Counted from the stretch's first letter, positions 21,297-31,322 are shown. The stretch is DNA of 64,000 nt from Undibacterium hunanense (GCF_014284335.1 NZ_JACOGF010000002.1:266659-330658), one strand, 5' to 3'. Notes: generated by a model from the sequence alone, not told the origin. Numbers and translations are program-made.

Positions 21297-22628
21297 TTAT
21301 TTTTGCAGATTCTCAATCTGCTTTTGCAGGGACAAATCCACGACATAATCCGGATAAACAGTGCGGAACCTGTTCCATTCCTCCAGCGCTGTTTTGTTTT
21401 GTTTGGCCTTGATCAGTTTCTCTATCTTTGCCAATCGCAACTGCGCATCAGATACTGGTGCTGCCACTGGTGGCGTTTGCACCATGGGTGGCGGTGCTGT
21501 AGCTACCGGCGCAGGCATGGCAACATTGTTACTATTGTCTGCAAGTTGCTTTTCTACAGACGATTTCATGGCTGCCATGGCTGGCGCACTGAGGGGGGCG
21601 GCACTTTTTGCCATACGCGTATCCATGCTTGTTTGTGGTATAGCCGGTTTGGTTTCAGCCTCGTTCGCCCTTAAATATTGTCGTGGCACTTCTTCTTTCA
21701 TGGCGACTGAACCGGTGGCAAATGTGCGTGCCCTTTCAGCTTGCCCGCCGGCCGCCTGTTTGTCATCCGATGCGGCATTTGCTGCCATTTTTGCGAGGGA
21801 CGAGACTTCGGCAGCTGACATGGCGGCTGCTGGTGCAGCCGGAATAGCGCGCCGCAATGCGTCTGGTGTCGCAGACGCCACAATGACCGGTTCGGCGGCA
21901 ATGGCAGCAGCAGGGGGCACGGGGATAGCGATAGTTGCCGCAGCAGGTACAGCGGCAACTTGTGCAACAACTGGTGCAACCGGCTCGGGCCGGTTCATGG
22001 CGACAACCGTATTGTCCTTGTCCATCAGGCGTGATTTGGCTTTGACGCTGCCTGCAGGTTTGCGTGGTGATTGCGCGGGTATATTTGCTGCCGCACTGTC
22101 CATGTCGGCCATTGGCGCGGCAGCCACGACTGTTGCTGCCTTGCGCTCTTCTGGCACTTGCAGCTGCACCTCATTCTTGGCAAGTTGCGGATATGTATCC
22201 TGCTGATTTTTTTGCAGCAAGACAAAGGGTACGGCCAGCAAAACGCTGGCGGCCAAACCCAGTGGCAGTTTCCAGCGCCATAAAAATGAAGGCTTTTGTG
22301 ATGATGGTGACGTTAGTGACGATGCATCAGGATTTTGCACATCATTGGCCGCTGCCAATGGTGACAATACTGGTTGAACTGGCAGAGTTGGCTGGGGTGC
22401 CAGAATAGCTGCCTGTATCATGGGCACTTCCGACGCAGCCAGTCTCAGGTGTGGGTCCAGGGCTGCTTCGGCATCGGCCAGTATTGCTGCATCCAGTGCG
22501 GCTGAAGGTGTATCTTGCGGCAATTCATGCAGCAAATCGGCAAGCGCACCTTTGCCTTGCAGGAACTCTTCAAATTCGGCGTCCTGCATAGGGTCAATAT
22601 CGTTGATGTCGGTATCTCTGGAAGTCAT
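21297..22628 (-). CDS. Probable anti-sigma factor, single-span membrane protein
   Basis: The 443-residue protein has an acidic cytoplasmic N-terminus, one transmembrane helix at about 120-138 (KLPLGLAASVLLAVPFVLLQ) and a long Ala/Val/Pro-rich periplasmic tail ending in a short helical region (KIEKLIKAKQNKTALEEWNR). Its ATG overlaps the sigma factor stop (ATGA), the hallmark of a sigma/anti-sigma pair. No zinc-binding HxxxCxxC motif is visible, so it is not a ZAS-type anti-sigma. The role is inferred from topology and coupling. Confidence 0.8.
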   Translation of the reverse strand: MTSRDTDINDIDPMQDAEFEEFLQGKGALADLLHELPQDTPSAALDAAILADAEAALDPHLRLAASEVPMIQAAILAPQPTLPVQPVLSPLAAANDVQNPDASSLTSPSSQKPSFLWRWKLPLGLAASVLLAVPFVLLQKNQQDTYPQLAKNEVQLQVPEERKAATVVAAAPMADMDSAAANIPAQSPRKPAGSVKAKSRLMDKDNTVVAMNRPEPVAPVVAQVAAVPAAATIAIPVPPAAAIAAEPVIVASATPDALRRAIPAAPAAAMSAAEVSSLAKMAANAASDDKQAAGGQAERARTFATGSVAMKEEVPRQYLRANEAETKPAIPQTSMDTRMAKSAAPLSAPAMAAMKSSVEKQLADNSNNVAMPAPVATAPPPMVQTPPVAAPVSDAQLRLAKIEKLIKAKQNKTALEEWNRFRTVYPDYVVDLSLQKQIENLQK

Positions 22629-23227
22629 GCTGGCTCACCTTGCTTCGTCTGGCTATGCAATTGGGAGCGCAATTTCTGCATGGCATAGCGTAATCTGCTT
22701 TTGACAGTCTCCACAGGTACTGCAGTGATGGCTGCAATTTCTTCGAGGCTGAGTCCATTAAATTGCTGCAAGACGAGTGCCTCTTTCTGGTCATTCGGTA
22801 AAACCCGTATGGCTGCATGCAGCCTGTCGGCTTGCTGTTTTTTATCCAGTGCGGCTTCTGGCGACAGCGTATCCTGGTTGGCATGTGTGGCGTTGTCGAT
22901 AGCGGCATTGTCGAAGACATCGTGATGTGCGTCATCACCAACCAGAAAAATTTCTTTCTGGCGCAACAGATCAATCAGGCGGTTGCGTGCAATCTGGTAC
23001 AGATAGGTACGAAAACCTGCCAGAGGCGTGTAATGCTGGCGGGCAGTGTGCAAGGCTGCCCAGCTGTCCTGCACAATTTCATCCACCCATTCACGGCGTG
23101 GCGAACGCCAACTGATAAAACGGTACAGACCATTGCTGTGACGCTGATACAGCTCGCGAAAGGCTTGCAGGTCGCCTTCGCAGTACAGCAGCATCAATGC
23201 TTCGTCAGTTTGTGGGGTGGAAATCAT
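22625..23227 (-). CDS. ECF-type RNA polymerase sigma factor
   Basis: The 200-residue protein has region 2 (FRELYQRHSNGLYRFISWRS through EIVQDSWAALHTARQHY and FRTYLYQIARNRLIDLLR) and region 4 (ALVLQQFNGLSLEEIAAITA, then VPVETVKSRLRYAMQKL). It would direct polymerase to a stress or envelope regulon when its membrane partner releases it. ATG 23227 is chosen because the region-2 fold begins soon after; an ATG at 23260 is possible. It follows the alpha-2-macroglobulin gene by 164 bp, so co-transcription is possible. Confidence 0.93.
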   Translation of the reverse strand: MISTPQTDEALMLLYCEGDLQAFRELYQRHSNGLYRFISWRSPRREWVDEIVQDSWAALHTARQHYTPLAGFRTYLYQIARNRLIDLLRQKEIFLVGDDAHHDVFDNAAIDNATHANQDTLSPEAALDKKQQADRLHAAIRVLPNDQKEALVLQQFNGLSLEEIAAITAVPVETVKSRLRYAMQKLRSQLHSQTKQGEPA

Positions 23228-23327
23228 GCCGTCTAGTTTAACGGATATTCCCCGGTTCATCGCAGATTTTGCATTGCCTGCATTTGACAACCCAGTGTCT
23301 TTTTCAGTGCCTTTATATGCGACGTTT

Positions 23328-23367
23328 CCCGTTACCTGACACCACCAATGTGATGCCAGGTAACGGG
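23328..23367. promoter_or_regulatory. 11-bp stem hairpin between macroglobulin and sigma genes
   Basis: CCCGTTACCTG (23328-23338) pairs exactly with CAGGTAACGGG (23357-23367) across an 18-base loop. It follows the macroglobulin stop by about 25 bp on the minus strand but has no T-run. It could attenuate or stabilise the transcript, or be an operator. Confidence 0.5.
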
Positions 23368-23390
23368 GCTTGCTACATCGTGTCATCGCA

Positions 23391-26300
23391 TCAAGGCGTG
23401 ATGCTTATGCTCATTGGTGTTGTCCACGTTTTATCCGTGTCGTTGTAATACAGGTAGGCCGATGATGCCGGGCTGGTATAGGTGCCCGGTACGGTTGCCA
23501 CCAGATCAATTGCCAGTTTCCGGACTTCGCCTGGTTTCATGTCACGGAAGTAGAGTATCACTTCACGCGCACGGGTTTCAAAGAAGGCGATCTGGCCTTT
23601 TTCGCGCATTTCTTTCAACTGCCAGTTCTGGAAAGTCAGGCCACCGGGCAAACCCAGGCGTACCAGGCTCATGGGTTGGCCAGTCTGCGTTCTATTGCTG
23701 ACGACGGCATCCAGACGCACTGTTTCACCCATCTTCATGTCCGTTTTTGCCAGGCTGGTATTGAGGTTGATGACAGCATCTTTTGAAGAAGCAGGCGCTG
23801 TCGTGCGGTATTCAACAGCAATTGAATACGGCAGGGCTTCGCTGCTTTTTGACAGCAGGCTGATGCTATGTTTGCCTGGTGTCAGCAAGTCATCAATGTC
23901 GTTGAACATGACAGCTTCACGTCGGCCAGCTTCGTAATTTTGTTCACGTACCACGACGCCATCTATCAACAGGCTGATCTTGCCGGCTGTGGGGGCAATG
24001 CGGGTGGCATTGTCAAAGGCGATCATGGCTTTCAATGCCAGCACGGTTGCCTGTGTAGCACCCCATTGGCCAAAGCCGCTGCGATTGTTTTGCAGCCAGT
24101 CTATGCCTTTGCGCGCCTGTTCCAGATGGCCGCCAGCCTTCAACATACTCAAGATTGCCAGTGAAGTGGTTTCTATCTGCAAATTGCTGCCGCCACTGCG
24201 GGTGATGGAATGATCGGCATTGGTCCATGCGCCAGATGCTGCCTGCATTGCCGCCAGTTTGTTCACCGCTGCCTGACGTGCCTTGTCTGTGACGGCAGAC
24301 GCACTGCCTTTTTCCAGCATGGTGCCGGTAGCCAGTGCCAGTTGATAGGCATCCTGCGTGTTTTCTGCCAGCCTGGCTGAGCGGGCAATTTCTTTGTCGA
24401 GGCCAGTTTCACCTGCCGACACCAGCGCCCAGGTGATATAGGCATCGGTGACTTCTGGTGTAGCGCGGCCAAAACTGTCCAGTGCCTTGACATCGCGCTG
24501 GTAACCGCCATTGCCGTCGCGTCTGGATTTCAGCCATGCCGCAGTGCGTTCCAGCATGGCCCGGTCAACGGCACCGTAGATTGGTTTCATGTCAGCAAAT
24601 TCCAGCAGGCCATAGGCTGTCAAAGCCTCATGTCCGGGGTCACCGCCAAACCATTCATAGCCTTTTTTCGGCGATTCAAATCCGGCCAGTTTTTTATAGC
24701 CACTGTCGAGCAACTTGCCGGTGCGTTCCAGCAAGGCGGTGTCTGCCACGTCATGCTGCTTCAGGTATTGCATGATCATGACATTGGGGTAATTGGTGGA
24801 CGAGGTCTGTTCGAAGCAGCCATTCGGTTCACGCAACATGCCTTCCAGACCCGATATCATGGTTGACAGTGACGATGTGTACACCTTGATACTTGCCTGC
24901 GCGCTGCCCTTGCTGGCCTTGCTCAGATCAAGTTCGTGGCTGGCCTGTCCTTTGATTTGTCCGGATTTTTCGAACAGTTGTGGAAAGCCGGGTGCCACCA
25001 CCGGGATGCTGCGCAAAATTTCATCTTTCAGGCCCGCTGCGGTGGCAGACAGACGCACTTCAGACTGCCCGCGTACCCCGGTCACCTCTACCGGTATGAA
25101 CAGGCTCTTGCGCTGGCCTGCTCCCAGCACTTCCGACAGCTTGCCGTTGCCGGGCTTGCCCGCTTCGCTGCTTGCCTTGAGCATGGCACCAAAACTGCTG
25201 TCCATGGATACCGGCATCGATTGCTCGCTTTCGTTGGTCAGCGTTACAGGTATCAAAGGATGGTCACCGGCTGATATCTCCAGCGGCAGCTTGGCGGACA
25301 AAGAAAACGGCAGTGAAGATTTGATGACGGTCTCATTGCGTCCCGCCAGCCCGGTCGCTGACTGGCCACCGGCCGCCCCCACACCTTCGGTAGAAACACG
25401 GAAAGAAGTTACTGCATCAGACAAGAAAAATTTCACACTGGCTTTGCCCTGTTTATCTGTCTTGACCGATGGTGCCCACATGACGGTTTCGCGGTAATCA
25501 TCGCGAGGACCATCATGGCTGACCTGGTTTGCCTGGTAAGCCGGTACCGGGAACACGCGCACCGGTGCCAGGGCCAGCGGTTCTTCTTCGAAGCGAAAAT
25601 CCATTTTCGCGGCAGCACGGGCAAAGTCCTTGTCCACCAGTTCTTTCGCCATGAAGTTACCTGCTACGGCTCTTTCTTCCGGGATCATGACCATTGCCGG
25701 CGCAGCTGCCGCTTGCATGTCTGCGACAGCCGCGCGTTGCTGTGGTAGACGGCGGCGTATCTCGGCTTCTGCCTTGACGACATTTGGATTTTGCGCAACT
25801 GGCATGACCAGTTTGCCTTCGGCTGCTTTTTTCATATCAGGCGGCAGTGCCAATGGCATAGGTGGGCTGGGAAGCGGGGCTGGTTTCATCGGTGCTTCAG
25901 GCATTTTCATCTTGACCAGGTCTGCAAAACCGCCTCTGGCAAGCGGCGCGGCTAAAGGTGCCATCTGCGTGTGGAAGGCGTTGATAACGGGCACCCAGTC
26001 AAAGCGGCGATAGCCACGCGTCCCCATCAGCATATCCAGCGCCAAAGCGCTTTTTTCTTCAGCCAGATCCATGTAGAAATTGGGTTCTTCCACCTTGCCT
26101 GGCAATTCTGATTCCAGCAACAGGCGTGACAGCAAGTGGGCGCTCTTGTCATCGGCAAAAGACAGCACCGTATCATCGACTACCGCCAGCGCCAGTTCGG
26201 CAGGTACGGGTTTGCCGCTGATATCTCTGGTGGTGATGGACAGTGCGACCTGGCCACGTGGGGTATAGCTTTTCTTGTCTGTCTCTACCTTGATGTCGAG

Positions 26301-27755
26301 CCGGTTGCGGCGATTGCGAAACACCAGTCTTTCGGCGAGTGGGGTCAGGGCCTGATCAAATACCGTGACCCGCGCAATACCAGCCGCATTGCGGATAGCT
26401 GCATCACTGGCCTGCAAGTAAATCACGGCGGGCTTGTCGGGGCCGGCTTCGATGGCACCCACATCAAACAGGTTTTCACGCACGGTTGCTGCCACCACCA
26501 CTTTTTGTTTTTCCGAGCATTGCACGGCAATACGCAAGTCTTTTTCCTGGCCATCCAGGTCATCATAGCTACGCAGCACACAGCCACTTTCTTCGGCCAG
26601 CGGCAGGGTATAGGTTTCTGTCACCGTATCGGGTTTGCTGATTTCGGCATGATAGCTGCGGCCAGTAGCAGGGGTAAAGGCAATACGGCCCAGACCGTTT
26701 TTATACGTCGCAAAGCGCGCCACGGTATTGCCCCGGTCATCTACCAGGCGGCCTTCGACATCGGCGGGTTTGCCCAATCTGTTTCTGGCTTCAAAATACA
26801 AACGGGTGGGCAGGCCAGCCACCATTTTCCCACCTTCGGGGAAGAAGGACAGTGCCAGCTTTTTCTGCAATATCGGTATGGATTTGGAAATCGATTCGGT
26901 AATGCCGCCATCTTCTACCAGTATCGTCAACAAGCCATCGCCGGTATCTATTTTCTTTGGCAGATCAAACTTGACCAGGGCATCACCTTCACTATTGGTC
27001 GTGGCCTTGACACATGGCAGCTCCACACCATCTACCGTGACGATGGCTGTGATCTGTTTGTTTGTCAGCACCTCACCAGTGGGGCGTTTGACCTCTACCG
27101 TGGCGCTAACCTGTTCACCGGCGCCATACGATTTTTTGATGAATTCCAGCTTCTTTTTCAGGCGCGGTGCTTCATATGCCGACACAATGATGGCACGTTC
27201 GACTGTTTGCCCATCTGCACTGGTGGTACGCAAGGTATATTCACCACCCTGCGCATCCGCAGGGATTTCAAAATCATTGCTTGCTGTACCAGCCACCACG
27301 GCCACATTCTTTTTCAGGACCGTGGCACCTTTGGGCGAAATCAGCTCGACCCGGGTTTGAGATTGATCACTGCCCGTTAAGGTACGTGCTTTTAAATCCC
27401 AGGTCTTGAACCAGATGGTTTCACCCGGCTTGTACAAAGGCTTGTCCACCTGCATATACATGCGATGGCCAACCTGGTAATCAAAATAACTGTTGATCAG
27501 TTCTGGTAACTCTTTGCCGCGTGTCGTATTGTCGCGTTTGGCTGCATCCGGTGCAGCTTCTGCTGCCAGCGCCGGAAGTATGTCTTTTTTGCTTTTGGCG
27601 ACCTTGCCCTCCTGACCATCCTGACTGTCACTCGCATGCAGGTCATTGTCTGTTTTTTTTGTATCCCCCGGCCCTTGGTCGGTGCGTTCTGTCATATTGG
27701 TCAACTGGCAGCCGCCGAGTATCAGGGCTAATAATAATGTGCTGGGCTTTTTCAC
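23391..27755 (-). CDS. Bacterial alpha-2-macroglobulin family lipoprotein
   Basis: This 1454-residue periplasmic protease trap has a lipoprotein signal (LILGGC, Cys16). MG domains follow from about residue 110 (KPLYKPGETIWFKTW) to about 600. A Pro/Met-rich insertion near 640-720 precedes the bait/ANATO-equivalent region, then the thioester domain with GCFEQ at about 977-981 (genomic ~24.82 kb), which should form the Cys-Gln thioester. Start is GTG with AAGGA eight bases upstream. The usual PBP1C partner gene is absent; instead a secreted protein gene lies upstream and an ECF sigma pair downstream, suggesting an envelope-defence unit. Confidence 0.93.
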   Translation of the reverse strand: MKKPSTLLLALILGGCQLTNMTERTDQGPGDTKKTDNDLHASDSQDGQEGKVAKSKKDILPALAAEAAPDAAKRDNTTRGKELPELINSYFDYQVGHRMYMQVDKPLYKPGETIWFKTWDLKARTLTGSDQSQTRVELISPKGATVLKKNVAVVAGTASNDFEIPADAQGGEYTLRTTSADGQTVERAIIVSAYEAPRLKKKLEFIKKSYGAGEQVSATVEVKRPTGEVLTNKQITAIVTVDGVELPCVKATTNSEGDALVKFDLPKKIDTGDGLLTILVEDGGITESISKSIPILQKKLALSFFPEGGKMVAGLPTRLYFEARNRLGKPADVEGRLVDDRGNTVARFATYKNGLGRIAFTPATGRSYHAEISKPDTVTETYTLPLAEESGCVLRSYDDLDGQEKDLRIAVQCSEKQKVVVAATVRENLFDVGAIEAGPDKPAVIYLQASDAAIRNAAGIARVTVFDQALTPLAERLVFRNRRNRLDIKVETDKKSYTPRGQVALSITTRDISGKPVPAELALAVVDDTVLSFADDKSAHLLSRLLLESELPGKVEEPNFYMDLAEEKSALALDMLMGTRGYRRFDWVPVINAFHTQMAPLAAPLARGGFADLVKMKMPEAPMKPAPLPSPPMPLALPPDMKKAAEGKLVMPVAQNPNVVKAEAEIRRRLPQQRAAVADMQAAAAPAMVMIPEERAVAGNFMAKELVDKDFARAAAKMDFRFEEEPLALAPVRVFPVPAYQANQVSHDGPRDDYRETVMWAPSVKTDKQGKASVKFFLSDAVTSFRVSTEGVGAAGGQSATGLAGRNETVIKSSLPFSLSAKLPLEISAGDHPLIPVTLTNESEQSMPVSMDSSFGAMLKASSEAGKPGNGKLSEVLGAGQRKSLFIPVEVTGVRGQSEVRLSATAAGLKDEILRSIPVVAPGFPQLFEKSGQIKGQASHELDLSKASKGSAQASIKVYTSSLSTMISGLEGMLREPNGCFEQTSSTNYPNVMIMQYLKQHDVADTALLERTGKLLDSGYKKLAGFESPKKGYEWFGGDPGHEALTAYGLLEFADMKPIYGAVDRAMLERTAAWLKSRRDGNGGYQRDVKALDSFGRATPEVTDAYITWALVSAGETGLDKEIARSARLAENTQDAYQLALATGTMLEKGSASAVTDKARQAAVNKLAAMQAASGAWTNADHSITRSGGSNLQIETTSLAILSMLKAGGHLEQARKGIDWLQNNRSGFGQWGATQATVLALKAMIAFDNATRIAPTAGKISLLIDGVVVREQNYEAGRREAVMFNDIDDLLTPGKHSISLLSKSSEALPYSIAVEYRTTAPASSKDAVINLNTSLAKTDMKMGETVRLDAVVSNRTQTGQPMSLVRLGLPGGLTFQNWQLKEMREKGQIAFFETRAREVILYFRDMKPGEVRKLAIDLVATVPGTYTSPASSAYLYYNDTDKTWTTPMSISITP

Positions 27756-27842
27756 GATGGGTATCCTTTTTGTGGAATGCTATTTTTTATATGCTGGCGG
27801 GTGCAGGCGCAGTTGTTTGGGATTATTCGGAATTATTCAGAG

Positions 27843-28628
27843 TTATTCCGGATCAGGCACAAAGCCGCCGGGGAAGGGGTTGGGCTGATCATGACGTGTA
27901 CGCGGGATGATGCCGCGTGCCACCAGATGGGCATAGGTGTCGTAATGGATGCTGATGATTTCATTTGCCATGGGCGTAGCACGACGAAAATCCGTAGACC
28001 GCACGGCGCTGGGCAGACGTTCTCCATGTCCGGTGCCTATCCTGGAATCAGCCAGTTCTGCACCGTCGGCACGTTTTGCCATGCTGCCTGTGATGGCAGG
28101 GGCAGGGGCGGACGAAGGGACAGGAGCCTGTGCTGTAGCAGCGGAATTGCGCGAATACTCTTCTTGTCTGACGTATGCAGGTTCCACGTATTCACGAAAC
28201 AGGGCAATGCCTATCACGCCCACATTGTCGGGGCGGCCAGTACGGGCAGCATAGGAATCAGGCAGTTGCGAGAAGTAAAATGCCGCCACTTCATCCATAT
28301 TCTTGCGCCAGCCTTTCACTTCCATGGTTTGCCAGGTGTTCAGCACATAACCTGCCTGCGCCGGCGAAGCCGTGCTACCGGTCAGTACATTGATGCCATC
28401 GACGGACAGTACAGATAAAACCCGTTCATCTGTCTTGTTCCTGATTTCTATCGCATAGCGGTCACCGGGCTTGCCCGCGACATAGTTCACCCCCTGATGG
28501 CGCCAGATGGGCAGGCGTTCGCCTGTGGCCTGATTGATGATGCTGACAGCAGCCAGTTGCCCGGCACTGGCTATGGGAGCCAGTAAGGCCATGATCAGCG
28601 TTGTTACGATAGTTATCCAGGTTTTCAT
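27843..28628 (-). CDS. Secreted protein upstream of alpha-2-macroglobulin, unknown function
   Basis: The 261-residue protein has a signal peptide (IMALLAPIASAG) followed by a beta-rich domain (AVSIINQATGERLP, YAIEIRNKTDERVLSVLSVDG, GYVLNTWQTMEVKGWRKNM) and a disordered Ala/Pro-rich C-terminus. I recognise the type as a conserved uncharacterised partner of bacterial macroglobulin genes, without a defined function. ATG 28628 has GGAG at ideal spacing. The gap to the macroglobulin gene is about 85 bp, so one operon is likely. Confidence 0.8.
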   Translation of the reverse strand: MKTWITIVTTLIMALLAPIASAGQLAAVSIINQATGERLPIWRHQGVNYVAGKPGDRYAIEIRNKTDERVLSVLSVDGINVLTGSTASPAQAGYVLNTWQTMEVKGWRKNMDEVAAFYFSQLPDSYAARTGRPDNVGVIGIALFREYVEPAYVRQEEYSRNSAATAQAPVPSSAPAPAITGSMAKRADGAELADSRIGTGHGERLPSAVRSTDFRRATPMANEIISIHYDTYAHLVARGIIPRTRHDQPNPFPGGFVPDPE

Positions 28629-28832
28629 GTTCACTCCAAAAAATGAGGGTCTTGTTCATTAAACGGAGCAGCAAAAGAAACGGGGTTAAAGTTTTTGGAA
28701 ATTATTTGCAAGAGGCGATAAATCAGTTTTCTCGCGTTGTGGTGTCACATTTTCAATTTTTAAGGATAATATGAAGCCAATAAGGCCATTGCGGAGTATT
28801 AGCCAGCCGCAGCAACAATGACAGGAATCAGC

Positions 28833-29534
28833 ATGAACACAGAAAATACCGCCGAATCAGGCAGCCCAGCCGCAGCAGATGCCCAGTTTTTAGATGAAGT
28901 TGAAGTGCGGGTACTGGGCGCACTGGCAGAAAAAGAAGCCGCCACCCCAGACAATTACCCGCTGTCCCTGAATGCGATGGTGAACGCCTGTAACCAGCTC
29001 ACCAGTCGCGACCCCGTCATGTCCGTGACCGAGGCCGAAGTGCTGGAAGCCATAGACAGGCTGGCCACCAAAAAGCTGGTCAACGCCATCCACCAGGCTG
29101 GTGCCCGCGTCGCCAAGTATGAACACCGCATGCGTATCAAGTGGATGCTGGACCAACCCAAGGTGGCTGTACTGAGCATCCTCATGCTGCGCGGTTTTCA
29201 GACCGCAGGCGAAATCCGCAGCCGCGTTGGCCGCCTGCATGAATTTGCTACCGTAGCAGAAGTGGAAAAATGCCTCGATTACCTCATCGACAAATACCCA
29301 CCCCTGGTCGCCCGCCTGAACCTGACGCCGGGCACCAAGGAACCACGCTATGCGCACCTGCTGTCTTGCGATGAAGAAAGCCTGGACCAGGCAGAAGTCA
29401 GCCACCCAGTCAGTGCTGGCGGTGGTTCAAAAGCTGACAGAGTTGGTCAGCTGGAAGCAGAAGTCGCGCAACTGAAGCAGCAGGTCAGCGATTTGAGCCT
29501 GCAATTTGCGGAGTTTAAGAAGCAGTTTGAATGA
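28833..29534 (+). CDS. YceH family protein (DUF480)
   Basis: The 233-residue protein contains tandem winged-helix domains typical of YceH: EVRVLGALAEKEAATPDNYP near the N-terminus, PKVAVLSILMLRGFQTAGEI in the second domain and LARLNLTPGTKEPRYAHLL-like sequence (seen as ARLNLTPGTKEPRYAHLL). A C-terminal coiled coil (VGQLEAEVAQLKQQVSDLSL) is present. The cellular role is unknown. ATG 28833 is preferred for AGGA six bases upstream; 28818 is an in-frame alternative. No regulatory partner is adjacent. Confidence 0.92.
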   Translation: MNTENTAESGSPAAADAQFLDEVEVRVLGALAEKEAATPDNYPLSLNAMVNACNQLTSRDPVMSVTEAEVLEAIDRLATKKLVNAIHQAGARVAKYEHRMRIKWMLDQPKVAVLSILMLRGFQTAGEIRSRVGRLHEFATVAEVEKCLDYLIDKYPPLVARLNLTPGTKEPRYAHLLSCDEESLDQAEVSHPVSAGGGSKADRVGQLEAEVAQLKQQVSDLSLQFAEFKKQFE

Positions 29535-29575
29535 AGTTTTCTTGCGAAAATTTAGGCATGATTTGAGTGGATGAA

Positions 29576-30232
29576 TTATGTGATCCACTCTGAAGTAATC
29601 TTCAGACGGCCTTGACAATTTGGACAATTGCATTCGGGTGACCATGTTCTGACTAATGATTGATCCTTGTGGCAATAAGCGCATGTTATTGATGAGTTGA
29701 TATCGCCGTTTTCAAGGAAGATATTTCCTTCAAAATCAATCAGTTGCACGGTTCTCTGTTCGTCTTCGTCGCTAAAATTTGGTGAGCCTGGTGACCTTAG
29801 CTTGTTGGTCATTAACGGGCCAAAATGGGGATTCTTACGGTGTTCGTAAACGCGTATTGTAGTTCCGATACCGAGAACACTAAGTTCCTCTGATATGTCT
29901 TTTGCTTCATCCTCTGTCAATTCCTGTTTAAAAGTGAAAGGCAGATTGTTTATAGTCTGCCTTGCCTCTTCTAGACTCATTTGTTTTACTTGGCGTAGTT
30001 GCATCATCATTGCAACACGACTATGCTCAGAAATCACATCGATAACAATTTCAAAAATTTTCCAAAACTCTTCACCTCTATCATGTAAGGCTACCTCGAT
30101 TGAGTGACGCGTACCACAATGGCGGCAGACCGATAAGACGAAACCGCTATACCCAGTCCAAAAACGATGGCTGTCATAGCCACCAACGGAAAATTGGAGT
30201 TTGCAGTCAAGGCACTTGAAGTCAGAAACCAT
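29576..30232 (-). CDS. Zinc-ribbon protein with L7/L12-like central domain
   Basis: The 218-residue protein has N-terminal cysteine pairs (CLDC, CRHC), a central segment QMSLEEARQTINNLPFTFKQ then LTEDEAKDISEELSVLGIGT that follows the ribosomal L7/L12 C-terminal-domain pattern (helix, helix, strand), and C-terminal knuckles CAYC and CNCPNC. The L7/L12-like fold is my reading of the pattern. It follows the zinc-ribbon membrane protein gene by 7 bp, so it belongs to the same operon. Function unknown; zinc-dependent protein or nucleic-acid contact is plausible. Confidence 0.82.
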   Translation of the reverse strand: MVSDFKCLDCKLQFSVGGYDSHRFWTGYSGFVLSVCRHCGTRHSIEVALHDRGEEFWKIFEIVIDVISEHSRVAMMMQLRQVKQMSLEEARQTINNLPFTFKQELTEDEAKDISEELSVLGIGTTIRVYEHRKNPHFGPLMTNKLRSPGSPNFSDEDEQRTVQLIDFEGNIFLENGDINSSITCAYCHKDQSLVRTWSPECNCPNCQGRLKITSEWIT

Positions 30233-30239
30233 CGCTAGC

Positions 30240-31322
30240 TTACTTATGCCCCAGCATAATCAACACCCCAACCACAATCACACCCAGCAATACCGCCCCG
30301 GCGATCTTCCATGCTGAATACGGGCGTTCACCCTGTACTTCGCCCGTCTGGCCATTGACCAGAAAGCGGTAGGTCTTGTCGCCGTATTTATACGAAGACA
30401 GCCAGATAGGCAGCAGGATGTGCTTGAAGCTGATATTGGAATAGCGCGGTTGCATGGCGGTAATGCGCTGGTGGTCACCACCGATGTCGCGGCAGATGGC
30501 ATTGCGGATTTCGTCTTCCATCTTGCCCTGTGCATCCACAAAGCCCGGTTCCAGACCAACCTGATACGCTTCTACCGTGAAGCCGGATACATAATCGTCG
30601 CGATAGCCTTGCAATTTATCCAGACGCCACGGTGCCAGGTTTTCTGCATACGAAGTGGGCAGGGTTTTTGAACCGACTACCAGGACATCATCAAACGGCA
30701 CCTGTACCGCACCTACCGCCGGGTACCAGTTGGTTCTTGTGACCTGGCGGCTCTTGGTTTCACCGTTTTCGGTATAGGTTTCTGTTACCGTGTAATCAAC
30801 GCCGCGCTGGCCCTGATAGGTGGTGTCGCTGTCGGCATCATAGGTCCAATACGGGGTGTAGATACCCTTCAGGCCGCGCTCTGCACGGTAGGCGCGTTTC
30901 AGCGCATTGGGGGCAAACCACAAGCCTGTCACCCAGTTCGTAAATTTCGAACGCGCTTCCGATTCCTTGATGTCAAACGGGGCAATCGCCTTGGGCCTGA
31001 TCTTGCGTGCGGCATAAGCGTTAGCGGCTATCAGTGGCACCGAACAAAACGGGCAACGGTCAGACACCAGATTGGCCGCCAGTTGCGATTCGGCCCCGCA
31101 ACCTGTGCATTTCACATGCTGACTGGCGAGCATGGGTTCATTGCCAGCCTGTTCTGCCAGATACGCCTGGTAATCCAGCTCTTCTACTGCCGCAACCGTG
31201 GCTTGCTGGTCTTCAGGGATATCATTCTTGGCGCCGCAATACGGGCATTGCAGGGCGTGCTGGCCAGGCGCGTATTCCAGCTTTGCACCACAAGATTTGC
31301 AGGGATAGTTTTTTGTTGTCAC
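30240..31322 (-). CDS. TFIIB-type zinc-ribbon membrane protein
   Basis: The 360-residue protein has two N-terminal zinc ribbons (CKSCGAKL..CPYCGAKN and CTGCGAES..CPFCSVPL), a large middle domain with PYWTYDADSDTTYQGQRG and ending RFLVNGQTGEVQGERPYS, and a single C-terminal transmembrane helix (about 340-358). This matches the uncharacterised zinc-ribbon partners of SPFH proteins, comparable to Bacillus YdjG next to YdjI. The start is GTG at 31322 with GGA upstream. It sits 74 bp downstream of the SPFH gene and probably forms a membrane complex with it. Confidence 0.87.
   Translation of the reverse strand: MTTKNYPCKSCGAKLEYAPGQHALQCPYCGAKNDIPEDQQATVAAVEELDYQAYLAEQAGNEPMLASQHVKCTGCGAESQLAANLVSDRCPFCSVPLIAANAYAARKIRPKAIAPFDIKESEARSKFTNWVTGLWFAPNALKRAYRAERGLKGIYTPYWTYDADSDTTYQGQRGVDYTVTETYTENGETKSRQVTRTNWYPAVGAVQVPFDDVLVVGSKTLPTSYAENLAPWRLDKLQGYRDDYVSGFTVEAYQVGLEPGFVDAQGKMEDEIRNAICRDIGGDHQRITAMQPRYSNISFKHILLPIWLSSYKYGDKTYRFLVNGQTGEVQGERPYSAWKIAGAVLLGVIVVGVLIMLGHK

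Noticed and set aside
26136-27380. Long plus-strand frame opposite the macroglobulin gene
   Set aside because: It is antisense to a well-supported coding region and has no recognisable domain or ribosome site.
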